Assembly: GCA_026120185.1 (NCBI GenBank)
Contig: JANUWF010001101.1
Location: forward strand, 62,001-126,000
Length of the DNA stretch: 64,000 bases
Direction: 5' to 3'
From: Voacanga thouarsii
Taxonomy: Eukaryota; Streptophyta; Magnoliopsida; Gentianales; Apocynaceae
Shown: positions 63,431-64,000 of the stretch, in pieces
Layout of the letters: every line of letters begins with the position of its first letter
Position numbering within the stretch: the first letter of the stretch is position 1
Program-made: the position numbers and the translations under genes
The notes under the pieces: model-generated
Told to the model about the DNA's origin: nothing
Databases searched by the model: none
What the model saw: the letters and a program-made list of their open reading frames with translations, nothing else

Positions 63431-64000
63431 CGAGGGTTTCGGATGGTAAAATTCCGTCGCAAAGCACCAAATGGTTCCCCAATAATGCTTATGTTGACGC
63501 CCTATATACTTAGCACCTACACTCAGACTTACAACATTCTTTTGCAACGGTATCACTAAAATTACCACGCACAACAAGCACATCTTTGTTTAAAAAAATT
63601 AAACAAAATACCTCGTTTTTTCTCCAATAAAAACACTCCTGCGAGTATAAAAGGACAGACTAATTATTAAAACACACACAACAGCAATACTATGCATCAT
63701 ACGTGGGCTTCTGATGGTAAACCACCGTCGCAAAACACTGAAAGGTTCCCCAATCATGCTTATGTTGAAGCCCCATATACTTGGCACATATACACATACT
63801 TACAACATTGTTTTGCAACTGCATCACTAAAATTATCACGTACAAATAGAACATCTTTATTTAAAAAAATCAAACAAAATACCTCTTTTTTTGTCGAATA
63901 TTAACACTACTGGGATTATAAAAGGACAGACAAACTTGAAAAACACACACAACAGGAATACTGTGCATCATACGTGGGTTTCGGATGGTAAACCACCGTC

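Larger units (their letters stand above)
51794..64000 (+). repeat. Satellite array block K (runs off the window end)
   Basis: About 45 monomers with no element. 51794-55246 is the counterpart of 42526-45978. Beyond 55246 the monomers are of A-, B-, C- and D-like types but more mixed, with lineages such as TTGGCACCTATACTC, CACATCCAGGTATAAAA and CGTCATA.AAAAAA. Two sub-blocks repeat at 2,255 bp and one at 3,340 bp. A truncated monomer is at 61177. The array continues past the right edge. No gene is seen. Confidence 0.93.

Noticed and set aside
1..64000. Roughly 60-85 codon open frames in almost every monomer, both strands
   Set aside because: They overlap each other in several frames, recur only because the repeat recurs, change frame between monomers, lack any recognisable domain, and are broken in many copies. 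Not annotated as genes.
1..64000. CRISPR array
   Set aside because: The repeats are contiguous 271-bp units without unique spacers and have eukaryotic satellite character.
1..64000. Ribosomal RNA, 5S or tRNA genes
   Set aside because: No conserved rRNA stretches or tRNA A/B-box pairs with cloverleaf potential were noticed in either the monomer or the element.

Overview
The window is one very large AT-rich satellite-DNA locus with no protein-coding or RNA gene that I can support. About 52.6 kb of the 64 kb is a head-to-tail array of a monomer of roughly 271 bp, about 190 copies, all in one orientation. The remaining 11.4 kb is ten copies of a single inserted element, up to about 1.54 kb long, which looks like a solo-LTR-type or otherwise non-autonomous retroelement. 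The setting suggests a plant nuclear genome, probably pericentromeric, centromeric or subtelomeric heterochromatin. The reasons are a nucleosome-plus-linker-scale satellite in multi-tier higher-order repeats, LTR-like inserts carrying AGGGTTT (telo-box) motifs, and a base-discrepancy pattern at CTG/CAG trinucleotides that fits plant CHG methylation. I cannot name the species or match the satellite to a named family.

Layout: satellite 1-8198; element 8199-8652 (doubly deleted); satellite 8653-12373; element 12374-13620 (internally deleted); satellite 13621-18684; element 18685-20222 (full length); satellite 20223-32827; element 32828-34072 (internally deleted); satellite 34073-36224; element 36225-36621 (truncated); satellite 36622-37344; element 37345-38870 (full); satellite 38871-40987; element 40988-42525 (full); satellite 42526-46033; element 46034-46430 (truncated); satellite 46431-47153; element 47154-48679 (full); satellite 48680-50254; element 50255-51793 (full); satellite 51794-64000.

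The array is organised at several nested scales. Tier 1 is the 271-bp monomer. Tier 2 is a four-subtype cycle (about 1,086 bp): types A-B-C-D in the middle of the window, and a different, more diverged G-D-E-F cycle in the first 6.5 kb. Tier 3 is a 13-monomer higher-order repeat of 3,522-3,525 bp, present three times at 21.16-31.52 kb. Its monomers read ABCD-ABCD-ABC-AB, so it is a degenerate multiple of the four-type cycle. Tier 4 is a near-perfect tandem segmental duplication (36.17-45.98 kb and 45.98-55.25 kb) that contains elements. The two copies differ in length by exactly two monomers (542 bp). Further paralogous blocks are 20.45 kb, 22.3 kb, 2.94 kb and 2.25 kb apart.

Every element copy with an intact left end starts at the same monomer position and has related neighbouring monomers. 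The simplest history is one insertion, later multiplied by unequal exchange and segmental duplication, with deletions accumulating and themselves being copied. Each monomer keeps a TATA-like box, a short ACAG/CTGT dyad and an ACGTGGG motif in fixed spacing, so transcription of the satellite is a testable idea. The many 60-150 residue open frames on both strands are products of the repeat and are not annotated as genes.
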